A stretch of 50,926 bases of DNA from UMGS1958 sp045542415 (GTDB lineage Bacteria; Bacillota; Clostridia; UBA1381), in NCBI GenBank assembly GCA_045542415.1, contig JAZQKZ010000053.1, positions 1 through 50,926 of the forward strand, in the 5' to 3' direction. Position 1 is the stretch's first letter, and each line of letters opens with the position of its first letter. The notes under the pieces are model-generated. The model did not search any database and had not been told where the DNA came from. It saw only the letters and a list, made by a program, of their open reading frames with translations. Below are positions 50,695-50,926 of the stretch, one piece after another. Made by a program: the position numbers and the translations under genes.

Positions 50695-50766
50695 GGCGGA
50701 AGAGGAGATACGAACTCGCGACGTTCACCTTGGCAAGGTGACGCTCTACCACTGAGCCACTCCCGC
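50695..50766 (-). pseudogene. Probable tRNA-Gly(GCC) pseudogene
   Basis: Matches tRNA-Gly at 50292-50366 base for base from the 5' end through most of the T-arm, but has two substitutions in the T-arm: A58 to T in the T-loop (genome 50710), breaking the invariant T54-A58 pair, and position 64 G to C (genome 50704), giving a C-C mismatch with C50. It also lacks the T73-CCA end of copy 1 (reads C73, TT). Confidence 0.75.
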
Positions 50767-50795
50767 ATATGCTCTGCTCACATTTAGCAAAGCAG

Positions 50796-50868
50796 TGCCT
50801 CCGGGTGGAATCGAACCGCCGACACAGGGATTTTCAGTCCCTTGCTCTACCAACTGAGCTACAGAGGC
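50796..50868 (-). tRNA. tRNA-Phe(GAA)
   Basis: Acceptor GCCTCTG/CGGAGGC, D-arm AGCTCAGTTGGTAGAGC, anticodon loop CTGAAAA, T-loop TTCGATT, discriminator A; CCA not encoded. Confidence 0.95.
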
Positions 50869-50875
50869 ATTAAAG

Positions 50876-50926
50876 CGATCCGGATGAGGCTCGAACTCAC
50901 GACCTCCAGCGTGACAGGCTGGCGTT
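50876..50926 (-). tRNA. tRNA-Asp(GTC), partial at the window edge
   Basis: The visible 51 bases (3' end through the anticodon arm) are identical to the tRNA-Asp at 50418; the 5' part lies beyond the window. Confidence 0.9.

Overview
The window looks like part of the chromosome of a low-GC, anaerobic, spore-lineage Firmicute (class Clostridia). Evidence: conserved Clostridia gene blocks (secA-prfB; rpsO-pnp; ylbJ-yqfC-yqfD-phoH-ybeY-era-recO), strong AGGAGG-type ribosome binding sites, several TTG/GTG starts, pyruvate phosphate dikinase and sporulation genes. Exported proteins include a rhamnogalacturonan lyase (PL11), two giant BspA-type leucine-rich-repeat proteins and S-layer-homology proteins. 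With standalone xylB, araD and a uxuB-type uronate reductase, this points to a pectin or plant-cell-wall feeder of the gut. The combination resembles Monoglobus-like pectin degraders; that is an inference from gene content, not a database match.

Layout. 1-5.6 kb (minus strand): pnp, rpsO, rpmE, folC and prfB, followed by secA to 8.35 kb. 8.5-14.3 kb: three exported proteins (one unknown, two SLH paralogs) interrupted by a plus-strand xylulokinase. 14.4-16.0 kb: a small accessory module (membrane protein, SHOCT protein, divergent XRE regulator). 16.1-18.1 kb: groES-groEL. 18.2-21.5 kb: a small membrane protein divergent from a class A penicillin-binding protein with a long Ser/Gly tail. 21.6-28.4 kb: HAD phosphatase, rpsT, then the recO-era-ybeY-phoH-yqfD-yqfC-ylbJ operon. 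28.6-31.8 kb: a small unknown gene and ppdK. 32.1 kb: araD (plus). 32.9-45.4 kb: BspA protein 1, then an operon of BspA protein 2 plus the PL11 lyase. 45.5-48.5 kb: uxuB-type reductase and a plus-strand AraC regulator. 48.6-50.2 kb: transglutaminase-like exported protein and a frameshifted four-helix-bundle gene. 50.3 kb to the end: a tRNA cluster (Gly, Asp, Val, Cys, a Gly pseudo-tRNA, Phe, and Asp cut by the window edge).

How it fits together. The lyase and LRR proteins would act outside the cell on pectin. UxuB-type reductase, AraD and XylB would feed released uronate, arabinose and xylose products into central metabolism, and the AraC protein is a candidate local regulator. Five otherwise unrelated exported proteins share one small module (Y-D-x-x-G-R/Y/D-L ... 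W ... M/I-E-P) at their N- or C-terminus, which I regard as the most interesting unnamed feature. Non-coding highlights are a foldback/MITE-like repeat family with TIR GTAAATTATGGTTTAT (one copy inside the araC leader, one small copy beside the araD promoter, one at the left window edge), a long pnp leader stem-loop, a groES operator region lacking CIRCE, and a prfB whose programmed frameshift has been erased. No CRISPR array, prophage or complete transposase gene was seen.
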